64,000 nucleotides of DNA, taken from NCBI GenBank assembly GCA_020543525.1, contig JAHYIO010000001.1, forward strand, positions 1,798,001-1,862,000, read 5' to 3'. Every line of letters starts with the position of its first letter. Positions within the stretch are counted from its first letter, which is position 1. Of the stretch, positions 52,147 through 63,728 are shown one piece after another. The DNA comes from Coriolopsis trogii (Eukaryota; Basidiomycota; Agaricomycetes; Polyporales; Polyporaceae). Under the pieces are notes generated by a model. That model worked only from the letters and a program-made list of their open reading frames with translations. It did not search any database and was not told the origin of the DNA. A program made the position numbers and the translations under genes.

Positions 52147-53899
52147 CTAGTGGTCTTTCGCTTTCCCTTCTGGCGTTCTCGTCGTGAACAAACCCCGCTC
52201 CCTGACGCGTTGAACTATTTCCTCGACTCTCCGCCTCACTTCTTCCAGTTCCTCAGCGTTAATCGACACCCGGTTTCTCCCTGTTAGGACAGTCAACGAG
52301 AGAGACATATGGTTGGACAAAGAGCACACACCGATAATGGCCCAATTACGAGTGCTAGGTATGCGCAGCGTCTCGCATTCTACCTGCCAACCACAGTACA
52401 AACTGAGGGAAGCTAGCCAAATACGATATCTCGAGTAGGAGCTGGCGTTGCTGCCATCGCCACCCAGGTTCAGGCTCTCCACAAACGTTTCACCAGGAAC
52501 TGGATAGTCCGCGGTGCTTGTGCGCTCGTATTTCTCATCAAAGCTCCAGGCGCAACACGGAATAGACAAGTATCCAGAAGCAGAGTACAGAGTGGATAGT
52601 ACCGGCGTCCAGGGTGTCAGCTCGTCAGCATGATTGGCAATGATGAAGACCCCAGGGCGAAGGTACGGGTGATTGTCAAGAGATGTGGGGTCTAGAGCCT
52701 CAACGTGGAGATGGTTCTGGGTGCGTTCCGGATAGTGACACCACGAAGTACGCGCACGGACATCTACGCCGTGGCCGGTGTATCCTTCGGCAGTGAGGAT
52801 GTGGGTCAAAAGACCGTTGCCACATCTGCAAACAATCCATGAGTTGAAACTAGATTGCAGCAGAAGAACGCACTAGAATCACCCCAAATCAAGAAATCCA
52901 GCGGGAGGCCGAGGCCAATTGATCCAAGCTGGGTTATCTGAGCAGTCGCTTACGAGGGGACTTTGTTCTTCTGGCCCTGAACGGTTATACGTGTGCTTCC
53001 ACAAGAGCATGAGGAAGGTTGCGATTCCGATGTCCTATAAGATGCGTTTATCCACCATCTTGGCGCGTTACATGCGAGGGCATACCTCAAATACGTGCTT
53101 GAGCGGATCGGTTACTTCCTGCCAATCATTGACTATATGTTTATGCCGTTCTCTCATGATTAGGTAGAGATCTTGGTATTCCTCTCTTGAGATGATGCAG
53201 TCGTGGTGTACCCGTTTCTTATAGTTCGTCAGCGCACCCCAGCCGTATCGATGCAATGTATCCAGCAGAGCCAAACATGTCCGGTATAATCGAGAGTTGA
53301 GATCGATAGGAGTGCCTGGAAGAGGAACGATTTCGATGCGCAGCAGAGGGATCTCGGCTGGGATATATCGGAAAGCGAGATGGTGAACGGCCGGATGGTA
53401 GTAAGGTAGTGCACCTCCCGCTTTTACAATAGGTGTCAAAACAAGGACGACCGGACATTCGTCATCCCCGGTGCTGGAAGAGTAGAGCGTGCAGTGTTGT
53501 TCGAGGCCAGCGTCCCTCCCTGGTCGTCGAGGAAGGAGCTTCCTGTGAATATTCTTGACTGGACGATATCCACAGAGCTCCGGAATGGGCGCTGGAAAGT
53601 CTGCGGTGGACTCCGACACAATCTCGGAGCGAAGTATCAAGGTCGAATTATACTCTGGATGGTGAATGAGCTGAGAAACAGCGGTACTGAACTGAGGCCA
53701 TGGCATATCGGTTTAGCAACGTTCGCTCATAGGAAATTGCTGAAACACCACGCACGACATCGTGAGGGAAATCTGCAGGACAATGAATGATGGGTATCCA
53801 AACAGATTCTGCTCCATGCACAGAGGCAAGTTGATCCACAATTCCGCCTACAGGCTGAGGAGAAAATCGCGGTCTCGTCGTTGGAGGGTTCAACTCCAT
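52147..53899 (-). CDS. TRM44: tRNA(Ser) Um44 2'-O-methyltransferase
   Basis: Exons 53899-53756, 53691-53086, 53034-52883, 52825-52332 and 52280-52147 encode 509 residues. Family blocks seen: WIPIIHCPADFPHDV, HHPEYNSTLILRSEI, KHVFEDIGIATFLM, the AdoMet site FLDLGCGNGLLTHILT, GVDVRARTSW, FIIANHADELTPW, and IPCCAWSFDEKY. Trm44 methylates the ribose of U44 in tRNA-Ser. The C-terminal zinc finger of some orthologues is not visible; the end is a charged helix and KAKDH. The start at 53899 lies 230 bases from the U6 gene, which is transcribed the other way. Confidence 0.93.
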
Positions 53900-54132
53900 T
53901 CGTTCCAATACGAGCGGTGCTGTGAAAGAACGTCAGCGTCCAATCTCTGAGTAGGCGGTTTTTCGGACCTCACACGACACTGGGCGGTCGTTCGAGTAGG
54001 CGTGCATAGCAATTGAATATGCTCGCAAATGAGAGTGGGGTCACATAGCGCGCCCCACATTAGCGCCCAAACCCGCGAGTTGGGCAAAATACAAAAGCCG
54101 AGCCAGCAGGTGTGGCTCAAAAACCTTCACCA

Positions 54133-54158
54133 GTGTCCCCTTAGGGGTGACATACGAA

Positions 54159-54189
<31 letters not shown>

Positions 54190-54259
54190 GGCCCCTGCAC
54201 AAGGATGACACGCTTTCCCGGAGTGGTAGACCTACGGGTCTCAATATTTATGCTCTTTT
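54133..54259 (+). ncRNA. U6 spliceosomal snRNA
   Basis: The core AATTGGAACGATACAGAGA (54161-54179) with the ACAGAGA box, then GATTAGCATGGCCCCTGC and AAGGATGACA, forms the catalytic AGC triad and the internal stem-loop, almost identical to other U6 RNAs. The 5' end GTGTCCCCTTAGGGGTGAC can fold into the usual 5' hairpin. The 3' part is fungal-specific and ends at a TTTT pol III terminator (54256-54259). No intron interrupts it, unlike S. pombe U6. Exact ends are inferred. Confidence 0.92.
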
Positions 54260-54477
54260 GAACTACCACCCTCATCGTCGTCTTGCAAGATACAATGCAC
54301 AACTGCGGCCGATCAAGACAATCGATCACTTGTCAAGCCATTCACAGCATGTCCGTTTATTGCGATACAAACACATACATGGTCACGATGATGAACCAAA
54401 ACAGTCCTACATGGGGAAGTCACATACAGTATTACTATACATGAAGCTTAAGCCTGGCGACGCGCACGAAAATCCGT

Positions 54478-56297
54478 TTAGAACTCTTGGTACGGGGGCA
54501 GTTCCGAGTCACCATCAGGAGGCTGCTTTCCGTCTGGGTTCAAATGAGACGACCCTCCTGCAGCCAAAAGACGTTCTCTCTCTTCCCTCTCCAGTCGCTT
54601 CTTCTCCTCTTCCGCGGTCTCATACTTTGTTTGCTCCTCCGCGGGTACGACTGCACTACCGCCAGCGTGGAGGAGACGCTCTCGCTCCTCACGTTCAAGT
54701 CGTTTCTTCTCTTCTTCTGCACTCTCCTGGACGGTCACAACTCCTCCGCCGTATCCTGGTAGGCTTTCAACCGTGGGCTTGGTGGCAGAAACAGGTATCG
54801 GAGCAGCAGTGGTGACCGGAGAAGGGTGCTTGATGTCCTTGAGAGATCCACTAGCGGGCCCTGGACCCTCCGGACCTGCCGTCTTCGGTACGCCAGTCTC
54901 TGCGACTGTGGGCGTGACGGTCGCGATCTTCAAAGAAGGCTCTGCAGGATCAGGCGAGATGACAGGATCAGGCGACGCAGCCGTCGTCGGGATGGAAGCT
55001 GGTGCTTGGTTGAGGACGGCGGGGTTCAGGGGTGGGGAAGAGGTAGCAGGTGATGATGCCTTGACAACAGGCGATAGAGCACTGGGGCCAGGCATAGAAG
55101 TGGAGGGGCCATTACTGTTGTGGGATGGTGCCTGTGGCGGGTGGTCGTGGGTTGGTGGAGGAGTGACGGGAATAGACGGCTTCGCGTGGGGGTCGGCGGA
55201 GTTGATGCGGGCGAGCTCCTGGGCGTGTGTCACTCCAAAGCTGCGGGTATCTGACCTGTTGAGGTCGGCGGGAGTGGGCTCGCGCAGCATCAGCGTCGTG
55301 TCCCCGGCTTGCCAGTGGTCCAAAGTCTGCTGAAGTGTTGTGCGAATGGAAGCAGTAAGCTGTGCACCCGCATACGGCTGGAGCTTGGAGGATGGGACAT
55401 CGGGAAGAGCGGGAAGCGCCGCAGTGGCAGCCTGAGCCACAAGGGATAGCTTCTCCGCGTACTATGGATAACATTGAGTAGGCGTCAAAACCAGCTTTAT
55501 CTGAAGACTCACCTCGCGAATAGCAGTCCACTTCATGTGCTCGCTCTCCTTGATAGCCTTGCGCTTCAGCAGCTCAACTTCCTTCTCCAGTGGTTCATCG
55601 TCTTCTTCAGCCTTGCGCAACTGCCGCTTCAGTTCTGCAAGCTTCTGCTCCATACCGTGGCGCTGATCGTGTTCGATGCGCGCGATCTGGTTCTCGAAGC
55701 CGGCACGGATGTTGCGTCTACCACTGAGGCCGTTCTCTGCATCGCGCAGAGCCTTGAACGGAGCGCGAGAGGCATCGATCTCCTTTGCGAGGGTCGCAGC
55801 CAGAGATCCTTCGATGTATGTCATCCAGGCGAGACGATCGGTCACTGAGTGGTATCAAGTCACTCAGATCGCTCGTAATGATCGCGGGGACCTAACCACT
55901 CACCATCCTTGAGATCCTCGTTCTCGTTCTGTCCCCACATGTACAGTTCCTTGCTGTGAGCCTGAGCATCGCGCGAGACGTTGTCGAAGTCAAGCGCGAG
56001 TCCCTTCTGCGTGGTGATGATCTTCTGCACGGGGGATACAGAGCTCCTACAATCGCCTTGTCAGGCCACCGCTCGTGAGGGCATCGCATGGCACACGTAC
56101 GAGTATTGTTGCTGGAAGCTCCGTAGCTGGTGATGGATGCTCTCGAACGCGTGCGATTTCAAGATGCCGCCGCTAGAGGCACCGGACGATTGACCGCCAG
56201 ACGAGCTTTCGCCTTGGCTTTGGCTTTGGCGACCGAGAGAGGTCGAATTGAGCGCGGATTGCGCCTTGTCAGCGAGAGATGAGAAAAGTCCTTGCAT
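54478..56297 (-). CDS. PIL1: eisosome core protein (Pil1/Lsp1 family)
   Basis: Exons 56297-56101, 56046-55904, 55844-55513 and 55461-54478 encode 551 residues. The N-terminus MQGLFSSLADKAQSAL and the following SLGRQ are the membrane-inserting end. The BAR-like coiled coil runs about residues 50-265 (FQQQYSSSVSPVQKIITT, LALDFDNVSRDAQAHSKELY, TDRLAWMTYIEGSLA, PFKALRDAE). The C-terminal ~290 residues are Pro/Ser/Thr-rich with two copies of EEEKKRLEREERERLL, followed by AGG. Yeast Pil1 is only about 340 residues, so the tail is an extension. Eisosomes stabilise plasma-membrane furrows. Confidence 0.93.
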
Positions 56298-56674
56298 GGT
56301 TGGAAGAGAGGGGTGGTGAAGATGGATGGTCGCGCAGCATCTTGAGCTTAAGTACTTCTGGGCGCGCAGTGGCTTGGTGTGGCACTGCTGCTGCAACCAT
56401 ACGTCATACGTTCAAGCGCTGTACCTACGACTAGCGGCTGTGTCTCGCAGTACTGCGCAGCGTACACTCGGCTCGGACGCGCAGAATTCCGCGGCCTGCG
56501 TACACAGCCAGAAACGATCGGGTACGGAGACGGTGCGCGTATGCGGGAAACTGTACGTTATAGAATGTGATAAGTGATGACAGAACATTACAGGTCAGCA
56601 AAGCACATGGCAACTATACATCCTAGTCAAAGCTCCCGAACGCGAGGACGGAACTAGTCGAATCGATATACAGT
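56298..56674. other. intergenic stretch, no gene seen
   Basis: Upstream of the Pil1-like gene and 3' of the eIF4E gene; both are on the minus strand. Nothing recognised. Confidence 0.45.
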
Positions 56675-57833
56675 TTAAACTATGATCTTCTTGGCCTGCT
56701 TTCCTTTCTTCTCGGAGTCCTTGTGTGACAAGAACTCGACCTCTGTCGCGAGCGCACCGGCGAGTCGCTGCGCCTCTTGGTAGCCTAAGACTTGCGTCTT
56801 GAAGTGACGACCAATTGCTTCAATCCGCTCACGGAGCTTGTCGTCCTCGGCAGTAGCCTGCGTCGGCGCAGACCGAGTCCAGATCGAAATACGGTAGAAT
56901 TGCGGTCGTGTCGACACGATCACGCCAGTAATGAGGGAATCGGGGGTCTCGCCGCTGTCGCCGCTCGTCAGGAGGGGGTCGAAAGTCTCGCCTATGGCAG
57001 CAAGCATCTTTTGGACGGGGATCGGTAAGTATAGAGTACATATATGGTAGAACGGGAAAATGGAGCGTACCGTGTAGAGCCACATCTTGTCGACGACAGC
57101 CCGGTTCTTGTCCCGAGGAAGCTGAATACTCCATTTGCCGCCGTTTTTATTGGCATCGTCCTCCCAGGCGGGAATGATACCTTCCTACAAACGGGGGTCG
57201 ATCGCGTGCCTTGCAAGAGAGCGAACGAATACCTACCTTGAATAAATAGTAATTGGCCTTTTGGGGCAGTTGAGACGGCGGCACAATGTTGTTATACAAT
57301 CTAGTAATGCGGTGTCATGATTGACAGCACGAGATTGCGAGTGGCACACGTACCCCCAGAATTCCTCTACGCTATCGAACGTGATGACACGTTTGATATC
57401 CTCCATCCATCCCTGAGCAGCGATACCTCCTGGGGTTTGAGGAACAGGCGTTTGCGGGAAGGCAGTCATCGGAGTCTGGGGAAGGTTGCGACCTTTGGTC
57501 GCGGGCGAATCGAACCAGAGAGTCCAGGGAGAGAACAGAGGGTGCTAGGGAATCACAGAGTGTTAGTATCAGCAATCACTGTTCGCTATGGCATTTGCAG
57601 ATGACACGAGGGTAATCAGGTGCGAGACGACTCACCTTTACATTGAAGTTAGTCGGATCGCTGAAAACAGTCCTGATGTTGTCCGCCTGCGCTTGCATGT
57701 CGACCTCCTGGATCTCTCCGGGTTCGAGGGACTCATCCCCGTTCGCATTCTTCTCGTTCTCAGCAAAGGCTGCCGAAAGCGCAGCTTTCGACGCTTGGAG
57801 AGCGGGAGTGGGAAGGCTCGAGACAGAAGCCAT
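56675..57833 (-). CDS. eIF4E-family cap-binding protein, 4EHP-like
   Basis: Exons 57833-57636, 57544-57354, 57300-57237, 57184-57071 and 57007-56675 encode 299 residues. The eIF4E fold shows HPLFSPWTLWFDSP, SVEEFWGLYNNIVPPS, KANYYLFKEGIIPAWEDD, ANKNGGKWSIQL and a C-terminal ISIWTRSA. The Trp of WEDD is one cap-stacking residue; the first stacking position reads PWTLWFD. The YYLFKEGI spacing and a Pro-rich loop suggest the class II (4EHP-like) branch rather than the main translation factor. The N-terminal ~60 residues are low complexity. It binds mRNA caps to promote or repress translation. Confidence 0.9.
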
Positions 57834-58537
57834 ATTCGCGTGCTTGCAAGGGTCCTGCTTGATACTAGACTAGATCGATGATACTTGCGCTGAAGGTGTG
57901 TACTCTGGAGTGGTACTGTTCTGAGGGCGCAAAGGAGTCGTCTGCTGAAACGAGCGAGTACACAGGGCGATATACGTCTGTTTGTAGCTGCCTGGACGAG
58001 AGATTAGGTGAAGAAGACGGGCGAGAGAAGGACGATGTAATAATGAATGCTTTGTGAGAGTCTTCACATGATCCAACTGGCCTACTCGGCATCTTCCGGC
58101 CAGTACCGAGGAGCGCCTGTATCCTCTAACGTCCTCTGACGCTGTCTAAATATTGTCTTTGTGCCTTTCCAGGCCTTTCCTTGGGTACTGGATCAGAAAC
58201 CGCCCGAGAGAATCAACGCAATGGTGATGAAAGAGGATTGGCAGCAACAGCAGTCTGCCATCGTTTCTAACTGATGTAGGAGGGTGAGTGACCAGTAGCG
58301 TGGCTACTGCGTGGAGTATGCAGATAATATCAGTCACTGGCATCTAAAGTCCTGCCGGTAAGCAGAACAATAATCCCACATTCAATCGTTGCCTTCGACC
58401 ACCGCTGATAGCATCTGTAATAGTCCGTCTCTCTTTCCTTCGCCCGCATACGTGGGGATGGAACACCCCGCTCTCTGCCCACTTTCCTTAGTCCGACACC
58501 CCTTCAAAGCACGAGCCCGCAAATAGCCTTCGTCGCG
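57834..58537. other. intergenic stretch, no gene seen
   Basis: Promoter of the eIF4E gene. No coding or RNA feature recognised. Confidence 0.45.
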
Positions 58538-60232
58538 ATGTCGTCAACATCGTCTACTACGTCTGTGTCTCCCACCGAAGAAGGTCCTCACGCGAACCAT
58601 CGATCCCGTACAGGGAAGGCCTCCACTCCCTCCGCGGCGTGTCCAGCTACCTGTTGAGCCTTCAACCCCAGCAGCTCGGCGCGACTTGCATTAATCGCAA
58701 TGAGTACGTGTTCCCATATTCAGGCATTAAGCTGGGTGCTCCGTTCGCAGGCCATGACATCTCGCAGGACACCCGCTCGTTTCGACGCCCGGCCAGCACA
58801 TCGCAGATCGTGCTCTCATTCTCCTCCCGTCTGCTACGCCACTCCCTCTCAGTCTCACCGGGTCCTCCAACATTGAAGTCGTCGCCGTCGCCGCTCCTCT
58901 CGGACACAACAATGATCCCACCCGACCACTACCGGCGGCCGCCCGTCCACGGCTGGACGATGCCGCCCCCATCACAGTGTCGACCTTCATCTAAAGGGCT
59001 AGAGCCCCCCAAAGGGCCCCAGGATAATGCGACGATGACCGACTCGCGCGCACCGCGTCAGACGCGACTCGCCCCCGGCCAGAAACGGTTAGCACCTCTA
59101 CCGATTCGTTGCCGTCTTCTCCTCGCTATTGACCCGCTCGGTCACCCCCGGGTCATCGTCTTCCCCCCTCCTCCCCTCTCATGTACGGCAAAAACTCGCC
59201 TCCCCGCTACGTGCCTTATGGAAGGCAGTATGTTCGCGGCTAACCGGTGCCTACCCAACTCACCCGCACCCCCGCTTTACTGTCACATCGTGCTCCTATC
59301 CCCGGTACGATTGTGGTTTAGTGTGTCGTCTGCAGACGCGTTGGCACGAGTGGCGTTAGCGCGTCAACCTCCGCGGCCGCATTCAGCCGAGATGGCCGAG
59401 GACCTTCGCCGCTACGTTGTCACCTTACGCGGGGGGTTTGCCGTCGAGTCGTTGTGTCCGTACGTTGTCCATGATGCGGTCTGCTTTCGCGCCTCCTGCA
59501 ATCCATTATGCTCTCGGCGCTCGCGAGGGAAGCAGTCCGCTTACCGGCGGGCGGCAAGATCTGCGGCTGCCGCTATCCCTCTCCGACTTCAGCCATTGGC
59601 ACCCACCCCCAATGTTAAATTTTACACGACATGTTGCGCGGCGGAGTTTTGACGTCACGTCCGTGCCCGGCTGCGCAGGCCTCAACCCTGCGAAATTAGG
59701 TTCTGATGTGGTTCCGCTACAATGTACGAGTTAGCCATTTACGTTGACGGCGACTCGAAGGGCTTCCCGCTCGTTCCTATGTGTCCGTGCCGTAAGACGG
59801 AGCTCCAACCTAGAATGTGTAGGCCGGCACCCGAAGTTGAGAAGGCCCCGCATGCTGTGGACCGGCCCTGTCGACGGAGCCCAAGGGTCGCGCTCCGATT
59901 CTTCGACCTCTCTTGCAATCCCACGTGCCCCAGATGAAACACATACACCGCTCTTCGACATCATTCCACATTGCTGAGGGGAGTTAGAACCTCTTCATAC
60001 GAAAATTTCAAGGGCAAAGCCGCTATCGTCGGCGGCCTTGTCACTGTATGCGCCAGGCCCTCGCGCGAATGGCAACTCATTATTCAGGTGCATATGATGA
60101 AACAGAGGGATCGAATCATAATAGACTGCATGATCCGTATGGCCGAAGAACAGCAGGCACAACGACTAAGGTAAAGACCGGGGATGGGCAAGCGAAGATG
60201 ACGAGAAGCAGTCACAACGGCCAGGACATCGT
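58538..60232 (+). other. C/T-skewed stretch with unassigned open frames
   Basis: An ATG at 58538 starts a plausible N-terminus (MSSTSSTTSVSPTEEGPH) that stops after 39 codons; no intron that keeps it open was found. A 337-codon frame at 58639-59652 is Pro/Arg/Ser-rich with no domain. The plus strand is strongly pyrimidine-biased, which removes stop codons and makes long chance frames likely. It may be a degraded gene or the promoter/leader of an undetected one. No function is proposed. Confidence 0.25.
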
Positions 60233-61418
60233 TCAACGCGAAGCGAAGCTCGGGACAACGCCGGAAGGCATTGCGCCCATCGCGATCGAGTGCCGTCTCA
60301 TATTCTGAGCGTCCTCCGTGGCCTGTCGCATCAAGACGGCGTTGTGAAGATCCATGAACTGCAGTAGAATAACCAGAGAGGTGTCAGATCACGAGGTGAG
60401 GCTGGGTTACATCGGAGTGACTCACCCTTTGTTCTTCTGCCAGCTTCTGCATATGGAGCTTCCGCAGAGTCCTCTGTTTGTGTACGAGGATGGTCTGCCA
60501 TCAAGAAAAAGACGATCGATCAGCGCTACCCGCTAGATTGAGTAGAACAACTTACACGAAGGGACCGATTCTTCAGACCGCGGTAGGTGGATATCCGCTC
60601 GAGGGCGAGCGGCCTCTGGCCAAAGTCGATCTGGATCCGCTCGTGGAGAAATTGAACGTATTCCTCGAGGCACTCGAGGTAGCTCCGCTTCTTGTCATGA
60701 GACGTGATCTTGTCACTGACCAAACCGGTCAATCAGTGGGATCGATTACCAGCATGAAATAGAGGAAACTCACGGGTCCGTGATGGTGAAGCCGACATTG
60801 TCAGACACCGAACGGAAATAGGCTTTGCGCTGATTGAGGTTCTCGGACTTCTCCTGGACATGTCGTTTCCTCTTCCCTGTCGAGGATCCTGCGACGGTGA
60901 CCGCTTTGGGCGAGGGCCTGTCCGCTGACTCGGCGTCCGAGGACGGACCGCGGTCACGCGAGTTAGGGTCGTTGAGAACCTCGGAGGGTGTTGGAATGAG
61001 GGCGTCAAGATAGAGGTCGGGAGGGTTCTCCTGGCTCGCTATGAGAGGTTTCGTCTCTTCCACCGCGAACGTCTGAGCGTCCAGAGAGGGGTAGTACGGG
61101 AACGCGTCGGTCGCGTCACCTGTAGGATCGGCGAGGAGCGTCGTATAGGTGGAGATAGGGACGGGAGCGTGAAGCGGTAGCTGTGATGAGGCGTCCTGCT
61201 CGTAGGGCACCGGGCCAGACCCTCCCTCGAAGGGGACATATTCCGGCTCTGCGTATGAGTAATACAGAGAGTACTGGCCGGCGGCGTAGTCGTATTGGGA
61301 CGCGTACTCTTGGACGGTGTTGTCGGACGAGTACACACAGTAGTTCTGCGAGGGATGAGTGGAAAGAACGCTGGAACAAGGGGAGGAAACGTACTTGTGC
61401 GGAGAGCTGAGAGATCAT
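60233..61418 (-). CDS. bHLH transcription factor
   Basis: Exons 61418-61395, 61345-60774, 60715-60556, 60494-60426 and 60358-60233 encode 316 residues, all phases closed. The N-terminal ~150 residues are Tyr/Ser/Pro-rich and acidic, possibly activating. A basic run GKRKRHVQEKSENLNQRKAY leads to the helix-loop-helix: FRSVSDNVGF, loop TDPDKITSHDKKR, then SYLECLEEYVQFLHERI. A second conserved part is ALERISTYRGLKNRSLR, then a helical KQRTLRKLHMQKLAEEQR. The short first exon codes only MISQLSAQ. I recognise the general fold and a basidiomycete-type arrangement, but not the target genes. Confidence 0.8.
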
Positions 61419-62798
61419 GTCTGGAGAGGTACAGAAGGCGTCAGACAGGGTTACTGTTGGGAGGATGCGGCGAAGGATTTACGGGCGACGGGGGCAGATG
61501 GGGAGCAGTCAAAGAGGGAGATTATAAGATCGAGAGATGGGCCGCAGGGCATCTGAGATGTGGCGTTAAGATTGCTCGTCCCATTACCGTATCTCCACAA
61601 TCGGGGTGCTGCTCTCCCGGAGTCACGTCGAGGACCATTTCTGTCCATGTCCTCCCTGCCAGCACCTTCCATGTCCTCACTCTCGGTCGGCAGTCGGTGG
61701 TGCCGCTCCTGTCGTAGAACACACAGACCGGAAGCCGCAGGGATTGTACACCACCGAACACTCCGCGTGCTTCTCCTCGCCGGAGCTCATGCAGATCACC
61801 GTAACCATGCTGTCAGCCATGCGGGACGTCGCGGGTGGGAACGCACCGGGGATGACAGGCACAAGCGGAGAGGCTCGTCGAGAACAGGCAGCGAGTATGA
61901 AGCAAGGCATGCAGCAAGGATGCCACGATTCTGGAGTTGGGTGGGCAGCGTGCAGAACAAGGAGCCGGCGCCATGCGAGTGAGAAAGAAGAAGGCTGGCC
62001 TGGCTCATTTATCAGCGTTTCGTGAAAACATGGCGGGCCGTCACAGGAAGCGTCCCATGCAAGGCAGACGGTCTGCCTTGCCTGGCTGCTGCGCGGACTT
62101 GAGAGCCGACGGGAGCGGCGGCGGTGACGAACGAGGAGAGCGACACCCCAAGCGCGACTGCCATATTCAATTTGTGGCCATCTGGGAAGGTGTCGAGCGC
62201 CAGTCGTCCCCATAGCCGCGGACATCGAGATATGCGCTCAGCCTGATTGGTCCCCGCCGACCCTCAGCCCGCTCTCCCTCCGATCTGCGACGGATTGGTG
62301 CTGGACCGACGTGGTCCCTGGTGTGTGCGTCGTCCACAGTGCTCCAGCGTCGGCGAGGACGGTGGTGCGGGTGGTGCGGGACGTCTGACACGGCTGTCGA
62401 GGGGCTCTTCGCAGCCGAGAAACCTGCGGACAGAAAAGGCAGGTCGAGTGCAGAGTGAGGATGCCTAGGATCAAATGCGACTGGCAGGACTGACGAAGCG
62501 GCACGGAATGCTTCGCGTGCGGTTAGGTAAAGACGACTTCCGCTTGCGTCGTGCAGGGTGATATGACCATGAACGTTCTCAGGGTCCCAATCGTCCGGTT
62601 CTCGCCTTACTCGCGTGTGCGAGATCGCCATTCATCTTCCTCCCGTCCTCCATCCCGGCGAAGCATTATCAGTCCAGATCGCCCGAACCCCACTCAATCT
62701 TCCTCCCGCCCACACACGGCCCGTCCGAACACCATCATACATAAGACGTCCGTTCTCCGGCCGCACTCGTCCATTCGCTCGCCACCCCATCAGACGAC
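61419..62798. other. divergent region bHLH / coiled-coil gene, mostly unassigned
   Basis: Apart from the weak minus-strand frame at 62167-62631 no gene is recognised. It holds a perfect 11-bp inverted repeat with a 1-base centre at 62059-62081. Confidence 0.35.
62167..62631 (-). CDS. doubtful hypothetical ORF
   Basis: An uninterrupted frame of 154 codons starting MAISHTRVRREPDDWDPENV with a plausible folded-looking first half (HGHITLHDASGSRLYLTA) and an Arg/Pro-rich second half. No domain or intron is recognised, and the next gene starts 168 bases away in the other direction. It could be a first exon or chance. Confidence 0.25.
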   Translation of the reverse strand: MAISHTRVRREPDDWDPENVHGHITLHDASGSRLYLTAREAFRAASSVLPVAFDPRHPHSALDLPFLSAGFSAAKSPSTAVSDVPHHPHHRPRRRWSTVDDAHTRDHVGPAPIRRRSEGERAEGRRGPIRLSAYLDVRGYGDDWRSTPSQMATN

Positions 62799-63728
62799 AT
62801 GCAGCCCCAACTTTCTTACGCACACTCCGCCCTTCCGTCCTCCTCGTCGCTGCATGCCCCGTTCACACCGCTCGAACCCGCTCCCCTCTCTGCGACCCAT
62901 TCGCGACCGCACCTCGAGGTCTACACCGGCCAGGATGTCACCGGTCGCAACACCGCATCTTCGTCCCGCGACGAGTATGCGGTCCGCGACATGTTCACCC
63001 CGTCGCCAAGTTCGAGCACCTTCCTCGATACATCTCTCCCAGCGTACTCGCCAGAGATGTACGCCCTACCACCATATTCCGCCGCTAGTCCTTCGTCCTC
63101 TGATGCAAGCCCATCCTCCATCGGGCCCTCGAGACGCCAAGCCCGCAGGCTCTCCGAACCCTGCGTTGACATGGACGGCCTTGTCGTGAGGGGCCCCATC
63201 GTGCATCCTTACGCGCGGCTCAACAGCAAGAAGCTCAGCGCGGGTAAGCGACGCAAGATGTGGAACCACGCGCTCGAGAAGCTCGTCTTTACCCCACATG
63301 AGATGTATGTTTTTCAGTACCGTCCATGAGCCTGACCTAACGGACCGTGTTCCTTCCAGTTCGAGTATGGGGGCTCCGCACAGGCGGACGATATACACCG
63401 CCAGCCTGGAGGCGCATATCGACCGCCTCCACGAGCAGCTCATGAACTACGAGCCGTATCACGTTTCGGACGCCGACCTCGAACCTTACCGCGGGCTGAA
63501 CGCCAAGACGTGTAAGGTATGACAAACTCACCGTTTCCTGCAATATGTGACTTTAGCTGAGCATTTTGCAGAGTATGGTCTCCGGATTGCACCATGATGC
63601 GACGGAGATCAATCTCAAGATTAGGGAGCTCAGACGAGCTGTAAGTTGGAACCCCTATCTCTCGTTCACGGTGAACTCATGACCCCTGACAGTGTCAGGG
63701 GCTAGAGGATATTCTCAACGCTTCATAA
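62799..63728 (+). CDS. conserved fungal coiled-coil protein, unknown function
   Basis: Exons 62799-63304, 63360-63516, 63572-63640 and 63693-63728 encode 255 residues. The first ~125 residues are Ser/Pro-rich. The conserved part begins at KLSAGKRRKMWNHALEKLVF, then APHRRTIYTASLEAHIDRLH, a likely amphipathic coiled coil, then EPYRGLNAKTCKSMVSGL and LKIRELRRA. The protein resembles uncharacterised basidiomycete proteins that I cannot name. The basic helix followed by a heptad-like helix would suit a DNA-binding or scaffold role, but that is inference. Confidence 0.75.

Noticed and set aside
58639..59652. 337-codon plus-strand gene
   Set aside because: The strand is pyrimidine-skewed and the product has no domain or family likeness; kept only as an unassigned region.
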